A stretch of 64,000 nucleotides of DNA from Caloramator quimbayensis (GTDB lineage: Bacteria > Bacillota > Clostridia > Clostridiales > Caloramatoraceae): the NCBI RefSeq assembly GCF_900167605.1, contig NZ_FUYH01000002.1:129189-193188 (forward strand), given 5' to 3'. The position numbers were made by a program, and so were the translations under genes. The notes under the pieces are model-generated. The model saw nothing but the letters and a program-made list of their open reading frames with translations, was not told the DNA's origin and did not search any database. Position 1 is the stretch's first letter. Each line of letters starts with the position of its first letter. Shown piece by piece: positions 43,512 to 53,143 of this stretch.

Positions 43512-44983
43512 CACTTCTTTGTCTTTTTGCTCGGTCTTAGGCTTCTTGGCTGAACAAGAACTTTTTTAAGGGGAGCCCTTATAATAACATCGTACATGTC
43601 TGTAAATCTAACTGGAGAAAGAGGCGCAAAGTATGAAATACCACAATTTTCAAGCTTCACTAATATTATTATGATTAAATATAAACCTATTAGAAGCCCG
43701 AAAAAGCCAAAAAGCTGTCCAAGTATTAGAAGAGGAAAACGTAGGAATCTAATAGTTAGCGCCATCTGATAGTTTGGAATTATAAAAGTAGATATAACAG
43801 TTATTGCAACTATAAAAAGAGTTGCATAGCTGACAAGCCCTGCCTTAGTTGCAGAATCCCCTATTACAATACCTCCAACTATAGCAAGTGTAGTTCCAAT
43901 AGGGTTAGGAAGCCTTATTCCTCCTTCACGAAGAATTTCAACTGCAAGATCCATTGCGAGTATTTCTAATAATGGGGGAAGAGGTATGTTTTGCCTTGAT
44001 GAAATAATAACAGTCGTCAATCCGTAGGGAAAAAGTTCAGGATTATAATATAGAAGAATTAAATATATTGGTTCTAATATTATAATAGTAATTATTGCTA
44101 TAAACCTTAAAATTCTCGAAAAGGATGCAATTACTGTTTTATCAGAATAATCTTCAAAACCTTGAAAAAACTCTATAAATGTTGCAGGGACGATTAGAGC
44201 TGAGGGAGATTCGGAAATGAATATAGCAGCTTTTCCCTCAAGTAAGTCAAAGGCAGCTTTATCAGGTTTTTCAGTAACTTTGCTCATAGGGAAAATATTG
44301 TACTGATTGTCATCAAAATACTGTTCTAAAAATCCTAATGATAAAATAGCAGGGGTTGAAATGTTTATTATCTTTGTTCTTATATTCTCTAAGACTTTTG
44401 GATCTATAATATTGTTTACATATGTTAAAACTATTTCAGTATTAGTTTTTTCTCCTATTGTAAAACGCTCCATTCTAAACTCGCTGCTTTTTATTTTGCG
44501 CTGCAGAAGCGAGATATTCACATCGATATTTTCGACGAAGCTCTCCTTTGAACCCTGAATAGACTTTTCGGTTGTAGATTCTTGAATTTGCCTGTATTTT
44601 GAGCTAACAGTATTGCAGATTATAGCATAAATATGTCCATCTATAAGTATTATACTTTTACCAGATAAGATTTCTGTGCATATTTTCTTTATTGAGGTAG
44701 TTGCTTCAACCTCAGGACAATATATATATTTTTTAATCAAGTCTTGAGAAATGCCTTCAAAGGAATCTGATGCGGATATAGTGCTACTTAGCAGGGGTTT
44801 TATTATAGTTTCTTGTATATCGTTTTTATCGGAAAGTCCAGATATATATAATATATAACATAATATATTTTCACCAATATATATTTCTCTTTTTATAAAA
44901 TTAAAGTTTGAAGGAATATTAGACGAAATAATATTGAAATTTTCACTAATATTAGTGCTTAACATATCAGCCAAAGCTTTCAC
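43511..44983 (-). CDS. gerKA: Spore germinant receptor subunit A
   Basis: The GerA-family A subunit, 490 residues, sits in the spore inner membrane. The N-terminal half is soluble (germinant-sensing), then come about five membrane segments from residue 285 on, with the family text ILREGGIRLPNPIGTTLAIVG and RQNIPLPPLLEILAMDLAVE. A short Lys/Arg-rich tail ends it. It overlaps gerKC by 4 bp and is last in the operon. The symbol follows the usual clostridial gerK naming; the germinant is unknown. Confidence 0.88.
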   Translation of the reverse strand: MKALADMLSTNISENFNIISSNIPSNFNFIKREIYIGENILCYILYISGLSDKNDIQETIIKPLLSSTISASDSFEGISQDLIKKYIYCPEVEATTSIKKICTEILSGKSIILIDGHIYAIICNTVSSKYRQIQESTTEKSIQGSKESFVENIDVNISLLQRKIKSSEFRMERFTIGEKTNTEIVLTYVNNIIDPKVLENIRTKIINISTPAILSLGFLEQYFDDNQYNIFPMSKVTEKPDKAAFDLLEGKAAIFISESPSALIVPATFIEFFQGFEDYSDKTVIASFSRILRFIAIITIIILEPIYLILLYYNPELFPYGLTTVIISSRQNIPLPPLLEILAMDLAVEILREGGIRLPNPIGTTLAIVGGIVIGDSATKAGLVSYATLFIVAITVISTFIIPNYQMALTIRFLRFPLLILGQLFGFFGLLIGLYLIIIILVKLENCGISYFAPLSPVRFTDMYDVIIRAPLKKVLVQPRSLRPSKKTKK

Positions 44984-46074
44984 CTCCTTATAACTCTACC
45001 TATTGAATTTATTTTTATTTCAACCTCAACATTAATTGTAGAATCTTGAAATTTATCTATAATCAGCTTTTCCTTATCCTTTCCAAGTTTTGCAACAGCA
45101 TATTTTTGAATATCGAAAACATCAACTCCATATTCCCTTTGGTATTTTTGTATTATATTTTCAAGCTTTGTCTTTAATTCTTCAGAATATTTTTGTTGAA
45201 TATTTTCTATAGTTTTTTTATCAAGTTCTTCAATTTCACTTAAGCTGTCTTCTTTTATAAGAGAATTGAGATTTAGTTTTATATCATATGTAATATTATC
45301 ATCTTCAATATTAACCTTTACTTTTCTTTTGTTTTTGGAAATAATATCAAAGGATTCTAAAGTACTTTTACCTTTAAAATTTAGATATCCAAGGGAGTTT
45401 TCATTTCTTAGCATATTTACATATTTTACATCTTCTTCGGGAATTTTGAAAATCATTTTATCCCCTTCAAATACGGCAATGCTGCTAAGCTTAATTGTAT
45501 CTTCATATTTTTCAATATAAGGAAGCATTATTCTTCTTCCCTCTTGGAATCTCATGTTGTACAAATCCTTTATATTGGTATCCCTTTGAGTAAAGTTAGT
45601 TTCATAGGAAGATTTTATTAAACCCTCTATTTCTTCTGACATAGAGGTTGATTCTAAAGGTTTCATATTAAGGATATCTGAAGCTTTACCTTTACATATT
45701 GCAACCGTTGTGTTTAAATTTCTATCCTGGTCTCTTAAAAAGGTATCTATAATATCGCTTATTCCAAATTTGGCCCTGTCTTCACTTATTAGAAGTGTTT
45801 TTAAAGTTCCAGTAAGATATGTTTTTTTAGTTAAAAGAAGTCTTTTGTTGTACATATCAAAAACTGATTTTCCTGTTTGGATTGAAACATCCTTTGATAT
45901 CTTATTATTATCTGAAAAAATAAGAAACTCGAGGGTACCAGATAGAATTTTATTATCTATAATATCATGGCCTGCTCCAGATACTACTGAAGTTCTTTCA
46001 ATAGGGACTTTATTATAACATCCTGACAGTAAAATAAGAGGAATAATTACAAAAAAAACTTTAAAATGTTTCAC
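44980..46074 (-). CDS. gerKC: Spore germinant receptor lipoprotein subunit C
   Basis: The C subunit, about 364 residues, is a lipoprotein with lipobox LLSGC (Cys near 18). The family marks are RTSVVSGAGHD near the start and the late YQREYGVDVFDI. The start is GTG 46074 behind AGAGGTG; it overlaps the gerKB stop by 4 bp (GTGA), so translation is coupled. An in-frame upstream start would lengthen the signal peptide and overlap gerKB. Confidence 0.88.
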   Translation of the reverse strand: MKHFKVFFVIIPLILLSGCYNKVPIERTSVVSGAGHDIIDNKILSGTLEFLIFSDNNKISKDVSIQTGKSVFDMYNKRLLLTKKTYLTGTLKTLLISEDRAKFGISDIIDTFLRDQDRNLNTTVAICKGKASDILNMKPLESTSMSEEIEGLIKSSYETNFTQRDTNIKDLYNMRFQEGRRIMLPYIEKYEDTIKLSSIAVFEGDKMIFKIPEEDVKYVNMLRNENSLGYLNFKGKSTLESFDIISKNKRKVKVNIEDDNITYDIKLNLNSLIKEDSLSEIEELDKKTIENIQQKYSEELKTKLENIIQKYQREYGVDVFDIQKYAVAKLGKDKEKLIIDKFQDSTINVEVEIKINSIGRVIRR

Positions 46075-47147
46075 TTTGATGCACCTCTTTTTATATAGCT
46101 TATTATTAATGTCAAAAGAGACCATGAAAATATAAATATTATCATATAAGGAAGAACAGTATTGACTATCTGGGACCTATTATACTCTGGAATTAAAAAT
46201 AATGATGCAAAAAAAATCAGTACAGTTAAAATAATAGAGCACTTATTATATGAGATATTAAATAGTTCAGATAACAAATAAGAGCATCCAAATCCCCCAA
46301 CTGAAATCGTATGGAAAATTTTGTTTCCCCAAAAGAAAATAAATATAGGTTCAAAGTTTGATAATACAGGGATTTCAGCACCAGCAACAAGGTATAAAAA
46401 AGGATACTGAAGTTTAGATGTAAGTTTCCAGCCGCAATAATTTATGATTAAAAGTATAGTTAAAGTGTATAGAACTATTGTTATAAGGCTTCCTAATATA
46501 CCATATTTTATTGCTTTATCTTTTTTAGATAAAAATGGAATTATAAGAAAGCAAATTTCAACTCCGGAGTAGGAAAAAAGAGTATCGGGCATTGCCTTTA
46601 ATATTCCATCAAAACTGCTGATTAGTGGAAGAAGATTGGTAATATCTCCCCTATTAACAAAGTAGAGCGGTATTAAAAGCAATAATATTGTAAGAGGAAA
46701 AATTATTTCTGATACTCTCCCAATATAAGTTAGTCCATAATTAATAGATAAATAGGTTATGAATGAAGTAATAAAAAGTATTATATAATAAGGTAAAAAT
46801 TTAGTAGTCGAAAATGTTAATACATTGGTAAAGCCAGAAATAACAAAGGCTGAAAAAGATAAAAAATATAGTATAAAAGCAAAGGATAAAACATAGGAAA
46901 TTACTTTGCCATATATCTTTTGATTTAATTTATTAAAATTTAGGTAGTCCATGTTTTTGTAAATAAGACATGAGGAAATAACAACATAGATTGGATAAAT
47001 GCCGCTTAAAAGAACGCTAATCCACCCTGACTGCTGAGCGGTTTTACATACCGTTGAAGAAAGAGAAAGTATTCCAACTCCTATCATTGAGCCTTGAACT
47101 ATGTACATATATTGAAAACGGGTAATTTCGTTGCGATATTTTTTCAC
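46071..47147 (-). CDS. gerKB: Spore germinant receptor subunit B
   Basis: The B subunit, 358 residues, has ten membrane segments of the amino-acid-permease-like GerB family (IVQGSMIGVGILSL, PDTLFSYSGVEICFLIIPFL). It is the first gene of the operon, giving the order B-C-A rather than the usual A-B-C or A-C-B. No convincing sigma-G promoter is seen upstream. Confidence 0.88.
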   Translation of the reverse strand: MKKYRNEITRFQYMYIVQGSMIGVGILSLSSTVCKTAQQSGWISVLLSGIYPIYVVISSCLIYKNMDYLNFNKLNQKIYGKVISYVLSFAFILYFLSFSAFVISGFTNVLTFSTTKFLPYYIILFITSFITYLSINYGLTYIGRVSEIIFPLTILLLLIPLYFVNRGDITNLLPLISSFDGILKAMPDTLFSYSGVEICFLIIPFLSKKDKAIKYGILGSLITIVLYTLTILLIINYCGWKLTSKLQYPFLYLVAGAEIPVLSNFEPIFIFFWGNKIFHTISVGGFGCSYLLSELFNISYNKCSIILTVLIFFASLFLIPEYNRSQIVNTVLPYMIIFIFSWSLLTLIISYIKRGASK

Positions 47148-47228
47148 ATAATCACCTTCATTATTAGTTTATCACATTAGTTTTTTACTATGTATCAAAA
47201 TTTTAAATATTCTAATATAAAGAAAATA

Positions 47229-47257
47229 TTGATTTTTTAGCAAATATTACATATAAT
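47229..47257 (+). promoter_or_regulatory. Promoter of the GH65 gene
   Basis: TTGATT (47229-47234), a 17-bp spacer and TATAAT (47252-47257) precede the phosphorylase gene by 43 bp. Confidence 0.75.
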
Positions 47258-47265
47258 GAAAATAA

Positions 47266-47280
47266 CAAAAACGATTACGG
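47266..47280 (+). promoter_or_regulatory. Candidate LacI/CcpA-type operator
   Basis: CAAAAACGATTACGG lies just after the -10. The core AANCGNTTAC fits a cre or LacI-family half-palindrome, but the ends deviate from the cre consensus. It could serve the LacI regulator encoded downstream. Confidence 0.35.
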
Positions 47281-47299
47281 AATTTTAGGAGGTTTTTCG

Positions 47300-49579
47300 A
47301 TGGGCTCATTATGGGAGATTGTATTAAATGATTATAATTATAAAAACAATAGAAAATATGAAACTATATTTACGTTATCTAATGGATACAGAGGATTTAG
47401 AGGGGTTCAGGAATTTTCGAAAATATTTGAAGCAGGAAATTTTATTGCAGGTATTTTTGATAAGAATGATGCCCAAGTTACGGAAATAGTAAACTGTCAA
47501 AATCCGTTGGCTTTTAATATATATTTTGACAGTGAGAAAGTTGATATTGACTTTTCAAAAGTTTTAGAGTTTGAAAGAAAACTTAATATGAAAGAAGGCA
47601 TTTTATATTCTAAATATTTACTTAAGCTTCCTTCAGGAAAAGTAGTAAAAATTGAAACAGATCGTTTTGTCAGCAGAAATAATGTTCATAGATGGGCACA
47701 AAGATATAAAATAACTCCAGTTAACTTTTCAGGGAAGATGTTCATTGAAAATATAATCGATGGAACTGTTACAAATAGCAGTTTTGATGTTGAAAACAAA
47801 ACAAAGCATTTAAATGTAACCGATGTTTTAGATTTGAAACCGGGGATTGCATTAAAGTCTAAAACAATAGATAAATGTATAGAAATTATTGAAACAGCCT
47901 ATATCAATTGTGAAGAAAAAGGAAATATATTTACTAAAAGAAAGTTTAAAAGGTTTGGAGAAACTGCAAGAGAACTCTATGAAACCTATGTAAAAGAGGC
48001 AGTGGAGTATGTGATAGTAAAATATGGGACAACCTATACATCGAGAGACAGCGATAAGGATATATCAGAGCTTTCAAAGGAAGAACTTTTAAAATTTTTA
48101 TATGATGGTTATGAAAAAGAAAAAAATCTTCACTCTGAAAAAGTTAAAGAGCTTTGGGATATGATTGATATTATAATTAAAGGCGATGATGAAGCGCAAA
48201 GAGGAATAAGATTTAATCTTTATCACCTATCATCATCTGCTTATGATGGAGATGATAGGGTAAGCATTGCAGCAAAGGCTCTTCATGGGGAAGGATACAA
48301 AGGCCATGTTTTCTGGGATACTGAAATATTTATGCTTCCATTTTTTATCTATACAAATCCTAAGGTTGCAAGAAGCCTTTTAATGTACAGATATAATACA
48401 CTAAATGGAGCAAGGGAGAATGCTAAGCTTAACGGATATAAAGGGGCACAGTTCCCTTGGGAATCTGCTGATGATGGTCTTGAGGTTACTCCGAAATGGG
48501 GATTTGACTATGATGGCAATCCCGTTAGAATATGGACAGGAGATGAGGAATTTCATATAAACTCTGACATAGCCTTTGGAATATGGGAATATTATAGAGC
48601 AACCGGTGATGAGGAATTTTTACTTAAATATGGTATAGAGATATTTCTTGATACTGCTAAATTTTGGAATAGCAGGATTGAATATAATGAAAAGTATGAT
48701 AGATATGAGATAAATAAAGTTATAGGTCCTGATGAGTTCCATGAACATATAAATAATAATGTTTATACAAATTATCTTGCAAAGTGGAATATTAAAAAAG
48801 CATTACAGCTTGTAGAGATTTTAAAAGTAAGAAATGAAAAATTAGTAAACAGGCTTTGTAGCTTTCTTGGTATTACAGAGGATGACTTTAAAGAGTGGAA
48901 TGAAAAGGCAAATAAGATATATATTCCTATGTCAAAGGATGGGAAAATAATAGAGCAGTTTGAAGGATATTTTGAGTTAGATGATATTGATATAAAAGAA
49001 TATGATGAAAATGGTATGCCAGCTTGGCCGGATTTAAAAGGGTTAAAGCTTCATGAAACACAGCTTATAAAGCAGGCAGATGTTATAATGCTTATGCTTC
49101 TTTTAGGAGATGAATTCGATTTAGAGACTAAGAAAATAAACTATGAATACTATGAGAAAAGAACTATGCACAAATCATCCTTAAGTCCATCTATGTATTC
49201 TATTATGGGGCTTAACGTTGGAGATACCCACAATTCATACAAATATTTTATGAAGACAATATATACAGACCTTGAGGATAATCAGGGGAATACAGATTTT
49301 GGACTTCATGCAGCATCAACTGGAGGCTCGTGGCAAAGCGCTGTTTTTGGATTCGGAGGGTTTAGTGTTGATAAGGACGAAATTCCTAATTTTAGTCCTT
49401 GGATTCCAGAAAAGTGGAACCAGCTGACATATAAAATAAATTGGAAAAGTGCTTTAATTAAAGTAAGCGTTATGAAGGGAAAGGTTGAAATTGAAAGCTC
49501 AAAGGATATAACAATTAAGGTTTATGGAAGAAAGTATGAAGCTGCTAAGAATGAAAAAATCATTATAGATAAGCACTAA
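47300..49579 (+). CDS. GH65 disaccharide phosphorylase
   Basis: An inverting GH65 phosphorylase of 759 residues. An N-terminal beta-sandwich (to about residue 270) precedes the (alpha/alpha)6 barrel with EGYKGHVFWDTEIFM and the catalytic acid Glu in IGPDEFHEH near residue 480; KQADVIM and a late KSSLSPS-type phosphate region (THKSSLSPS-like) follow. The family phosphorolyses alpha-glucosides such as maltose, trehalose, kojibiose or nigerose to glucose and beta-glucose-1-phosphate. The specificity loop cannot be assigned here; kojibiose-like is a guess. GGAGG precedes the ATG. It fits intracellular use of a disaccharide brought in by the downstream ABC importer. Confidence 0.88.
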   Translation: MGSLWEIVLNDYNYKNNRKYETIFTLSNGYRGFRGVQEFSKIFEAGNFIAGIFDKNDAQVTEIVNCQNPLAFNIYFDSEKVDIDFSKVLEFERKLNMKEGILYSKYLLKLPSGKVVKIETDRFVSRNNVHRWAQRYKITPVNFSGKMFIENIIDGTVTNSSFDVENKTKHLNVTDVLDLKPGIALKSKTIDKCIEIIETAYINCEEKGNIFTKRKFKRFGETARELYETYVKEAVEYVIVKYGTTYTSRDSDKDISELSKEELLKFLYDGYEKEKNLHSEKVKELWDMIDIIIKGDDEAQRGIRFNLYHLSSSAYDGDDRVSIAAKALHGEGYKGHVFWDTEIFMLPFFIYTNPKVARSLLMYRYNTLNGARENAKLNGYKGAQFPWESADDGLEVTPKWGFDYDGNPVRIWTGDEEFHINSDIAFGIWEYYRATGDEEFLLKYGIEIFLDTAKFWNSRIEYNEKYDRYEINKVIGPDEFHEHINNNVYTNYLAKWNIKKALQLVEILKVRNEKLVNRLCSFLGITEDDFKEWNEKANKIYIPMSKDGKIIEQFEGYFELDDIDIKEYDENGMPAWPDLKGLKLHETQLIKQADVIMLMLLLGDEFDLETKKINYEYYEKRTMHKSSLSPSMYSIMGLNVGDTHNSYKYFMKTIYTDLEDNQGNTDFGLHAASTGGSWQSAVFGFGGFSVDKDEIPNFSPWIPEKWNQLTYKINWKSALIKVSVMKGKVEIESSKDITIKVYGRKYEAAKNEKIIIDKH

Positions 49580-49605
49580 TAAATAAAATTTCAGAGGAGG
49601 TAAAT

Positions 49606-50640
49606 ATGGAAAAAAACCTTACAATCAAAGATGTAGCAAAAAAAGCTGGTGTTTCTGTAAGCACCGTATCGAGAGCTTTTAATAATTACAGTGATATAAA
49701 TCCTGAAACAAGGGAAAACATATTAAAAATTGCGCAGGAGTTGAATTACAAGCCTAACATAGTAGCAAAGAGCCTTAGTTCAAATAGAAACTTTAGGCTT
49801 GGAATGATAGTTGAGGATTATAATATAACAGGTATGCTAAACCCTTTAGTTTTCCAAATAATGATGTCTTTTAAAAGCACAGCTGATAAATTAGGATATG
49901 AGGTGGTTCTTTTATCTACAAACACTGATACACAAAAGTCAGTTAAACTTAGCACGATTTATTCACAAAAACAGTTTGATGGTGCTTTTATTATGGGTCT
50001 TAAATTATCAGACGACTATTATAGAGAACTTATTGAATTTAATCATCCCTGCGTGCTCTATGATATATATATAAACAATCCTAATGTTGGATGCGTTGGG
50101 GTTGATAATACTAAGGGTTCATTTTTAGCTGTTGAACATTTAATAAATTTAGGACATAAAAAAATAGCCATGATAAATGGGCATAAGGATGCTTTTGTAA
50201 GCTATGAGAGGCTGGATGGATATATGCTTGCACTAAATAGATATGCACTACCGGTTGATAAGAGTTTAATCTATTATGCCGACTTTACAGATCAAGGAGC
50301 GGCAGCTGCAGTAGAAGAACTTCTTATCAGGCATAAAGATATAACTGCTATATTTTGTGCCAGCGACCTTATGGCTATAGGAGCTATAAATGCATTAAAT
50401 AACAGGGGTTATTCAGTTCCAGATGATATATCAATAGTAGGATTTGATGATTTATATCTTGCACAGCTATCAAATCCAAAACTTACTACCATAAAACAGG
50501 ATGCACAGGCAATTGGAGAATCTGTTGCTAATCTTTTAATAAATCTTATTTCAGAGCAGAGAATAGGGCGAGTAGTTATTCAGCCTGAAATAGTTATAAG
50601 GGAATCAACAAAAGCTCAGTATTTGAAGGCAAACCCTTAA
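49606..50640 (+). CDS. LacI-family repressor
   Basis: This 344-residue regulator has the N-terminal HTH TIKDVAKKAGVSVSTVSRA and a periplasmic-binding-like sensor (VGVDNTKGSFLAVEHLI, SIVGFDDLYLAQLSNP). It lies between the phosphorylase and its ABC importer and probably represses both in the absence of the sugar. GGAGG upstream. Confidence 0.92.
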   Translation: MEKNLTIKDVAKKAGVSVSTVSRAFNNYSDINPETRENILKIAQELNYKPNIVAKSLSSNRNFRLGMIVEDYNITGMLNPLVFQIMMSFKSTADKLGYEVVLLSTNTDTQKSVKLSTIYSQKQFDGAFIMGLKLSDDYYRELIEFNHPCVLYDIYINNPNVGCVGVDNTKGSFLAVEHLINLGHKKIAMINGHKDAFVSYERLDGYMLALNRYALPVDKSLIYYADFTDQGAAAAVEELLIRHKDITAIFCASDLMAIGAINALNNRGYSVPDDISIVGFDDLYLAQLSNPKLTTIKQDAQAIGESVANLLINLISEQRIGRVVIQPEIVIRESTKAQYLKANP

Positions 50641-50662
50641 CTTAGCTATTGCTAAATAAAAA

Positions 50663-50710
50663 TCCAGCATAAATTGTAATATTTTTTGCGCAGTTACAAC
50701 TTATACTGGA
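50663..50710. other. Long imperfect hairpin after lacI
   Basis: TCCAGCATAAATTGTAA faces TTACAACTTATACTGGA with two mismatches that become wobble pairs on the minus strand. It may end the lacI transcript or mark a processing site before the ABC genes. Confidence 0.5.
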
Positions 50711-50820
50711 TAATAAAAATACATGATAACTAATTATAAAATAAAAAATGTATATTTTCAATCAGCATAGCAATATTTAAGGGTTTTGCATAGATAATTA
50801 TAAAAAAGGGGGATCTAAAT

Positions 50821-52083
50821 ATGAAAAGAGTCTTATCATTATTTCTTGCTTTGTGCATGACAGTAACATTATTTGCAGGCTGCAGTAAAAAAGCAGCTCA
50901 GACAAATCAGCAAAATGAACAGCAACAACAGACAGAACAAAAAAAGGAACCAGTAACAATAACGGTTGCAACCTTCTCTGATGCTTTCGGCAACAAATGG
51001 GAAAAGGAAGTTGCTGATGAGTTTATGAAGCAGAATCCTGACATTAAGGTTAATCTTGAGCAGTATCCAGGAGATTTTTTTAAAGCTCTCGAAAACAAAT
51101 TTATAGCAAATCAGGCACCAGATGTATTTTATCTTGATATAGTTCAAGCACCATCCTTAATAAATGCTGGAAAGGTTGAGCCTATTGACGATTACATAAG
51201 TAAGTACAATTATGATATTGATGATATAGTGCCATCCTTAAGGCAAGCCTTTACTTGGGATGGAAAGCTATATGGTATTGCAAAGGACTATAACATGCTT
51301 GGACTTTTTTATAACAAAGAAATGTTTGAGAAAAAAGGATTAAAACCACCTACAAATTGGGAAGAGCTAAGACAGTGTGCAAAGATGCTTACAACAAAGG
51401 ATGTTAAAGGTTTAGCACTTCAAAACGAAATTGCAAGATTTCAGCCCCTTGCATATCAAAACGGCGGAAGTATGATGGATGGACAAAATCCCAAGGTAAA
51501 CAGAGATGAAAACATAAAGGCTGCGGAATTTTGGACAAGCTTATTTAAAGATGGTCTTGCAGTAGAGCCTAAGGATATTGGAGAAGGATGGGACGGAGAT
51601 GCCTTCGGCAAGGGTAAAGTTGCTATGACAATTGAAGGCGGATGGATGTGCAAATATCTTCAAAACACAGCTCCTAATCTTAAGTATGGTGTTGTTGAAC
51701 TTCCAGTTAATAAAACAAAGTCAACTATGGCTTTTACAGTTGCGTGGGGTATAGCTTCCACATCACCTAATAAAGATGCAGCATTTAAATTCGTTTCTTT
51801 TATTACTAACAAGGATAATCAAAGAAAAGTTATACCAGAGCAAAATGCTCTTCCATCAAGAATATCACTTCATCAGGAATTTAAGGACAAATTCCCAATG
51901 TGGGATGCCTTTACTAAATCCTATGAATACGCTGCTCCATATAATTATGGCATTGCAGGTACAACAGTAATAGACGAGGTTGGAAAAGCTCTTGAAAAAA
52001 TAAAGCTTAAAAAGTCTGATGCTAAATCAGCCTTTGATGAAGCACAAAAAAATATAGAAGCATATCTTGCTGATGTTAAATAG
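50821..52083 (+). CDS. ABC sugar-binding lipoprotein
   Basis: The extracellular solute-binding protein (family 1), 420 residues, is a lipoprotein with lipobox LFAGC (Cys near 21). A Gln/Lys-rich linker follows, and the mature part has the family text FEKKGLKPPTNWEEL and PSRIS. It delivers a di- or oligosaccharide to the two permeases downstream. The ATPase (MsmK-like) is not in the locus, as is usual for such Firmicute systems. Confidence 0.92.
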   Translation: MKRVLSLFLALCMTVTLFAGCSKKAAQTNQQNEQQQQTEQKKEPVTITVATFSDAFGNKWEKEVADEFMKQNPDIKVNLEQYPGDFFKALENKFIANQAPDVFYLDIVQAPSLINAGKVEPIDDYISKYNYDIDDIVPSLRQAFTWDGKLYGIAKDYNMLGLFYNKEMFEKKGLKPPTNWEELRQCAKMLTTKDVKGLALQNEIARFQPLAYQNGGSMMDGQNPKVNRDENIKAAEFWTSLFKDGLAVEPKDIGEGWDGDAFGKGKVAMTIEGGWMCKYLQNTAPNLKYGVVELPVNKTKSTMAFTVAWGIASTSPNKDAAFKFVSFITNKDNQRKVIPEQNALPSRISLHQEFKDKFPMWDAFTKSYEYAAPYNYGIAGTTVIDEVGKALEKIKLKKSDAKSAFDEAQKNIEAYLADVK

Positions 52084-52102
52084 TACAAAGGACTAAGATT
52101 AA

Positions 52103-52148
52103 AAGGATATTTACTCCTAAAATTTATTTATAGGGGGTAAATATCCTT
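52103..52148 (+). other. Stem-loop between binding protein and permeases
   Basis: AAGGATATTTACTCC pairs with GGGGGTAAATATCCTT over about 15 bases. Such hairpins stabilise or partly terminate mRNA so the binding protein is made in excess. Confidence 0.55.
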
Positions 52149-52211
52149 CTATTGCAATTTGATATGATATAAGATTATGAGAATAAATATAAAATTAGAG
52201 GAGGAAGATTA

Positions 52212-53123
52212 ATGCCACAAAAAAGAGGGAAACCATCCTATGCAAAGAAAGATGCTGTTTGGGGATATTTATTTGTTCTTCCTGCAATGATTTTAATTGC
52301 AGTATGGATAATATACCCCATGATATTTGCTTTTAGATTGAGTTTTATGAATTTTAAATATCTAACTCCTGAAAAGGCAAGGTACGTAGGATTTGCAAAT
52401 TACATAAGAGCTTTTTCTGATGATACTTTTAAAAAAGCTCTAACAAATACATTTAAATACTCTTTGATAGTTGTTCCTGTGCAGACTATAATATCACTGC
52501 TATTAGCTCTTGTCTGCAACAGCAGAATAAAGGGTAAAACTTTCTTTAAAGTAGCCTACTATATTCCTTCAATAACTTCAGCTCTTGCAGTTGGAACGAT
52601 GTTTAAATTTTTATTCAATCAGCAGGGAATTATTAATAGATTTTTATCAAATTTTGGATTTCACTCTGTAAGTTGGTTTGAGGATCCTAGTTATGCTCTT
52701 CCTCTTTGTATGATTATGGCAATATGGTCCTCAGTTGGAGGAGGTATGATATTATTTCTTGCAGGACTTCAAGACATACCAAGCTCTGTAATTGAAGCTG
52801 CACAGGTAGATGGTGCCAATGGATTTCAAAGGTTTTTAAAAATTATACTACCCCTTTTAAGACCAACGATTTTTTTTGCAGTTGTAACTGGCATTATAGG
52901 AACTCTGCAAGTGTTTGACCAGGCCTATATTGTATCAAGAGGAAGCGGAGGTCCTTTGGATTCTACTATGACTGTTGTTCTTTATATATACAATAAGGGT
53001 TTTAGAACAACAAATGCTAATATGGGATACCCATCAGCTCTTGCATTTCTTCTTTTTGCAATTATATTTACTCTAACTTTAATACAAAAGAAATTCTTCG
53101 ATAAGGGTGCTGAAAGTTATTGA
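52212..53123 (+). CDS. ABC sugar permease (MalF/UgpA-like)
   Basis: A 303-residue inner-membrane permease with six membrane segments and the EAA loop IEAAQVDGANGFQRFLKIIL near residue 200, which contacts the ATPase. GAGGAGG precedes the ATG. First of two permease genes. Confidence 0.92.
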   Translation: MPQKRGKPSYAKKDAVWGYLFVLPAMILIAVWIIYPMIFAFRLSFMNFKYLTPEKARYVGFANYIRAFSDDTFKKALTNTFKYSLIVVPVQTIISLLLALVCNSRIKGKTFFKVAYYIPSITSALAVGTMFKFLFNQQGIINRFLSNFGFHSVSWFEDPSYALPLCMIMAIWSSVGGGMILFLAGLQDIPSSVIEAAQVDGANGFQRFLKIILPLLRPTIFFAVVTGIIGTLQVFDQAYIVSRGSGGPLDSTMTVVLYIYNKGFRTTNANMGYPSALAFLLFAIIFTLTLIQKKFFDKGAESY

Positions 53124-53143
53124 TAATGGGGGGAGGAGAGAAA

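Noticed and set aside
47148-47215. Sigma-G promoter for the gerK operon
   Set aside because: A CATAGTA is present upstream on the minus strand but the best -35 match has the wrong spacing.
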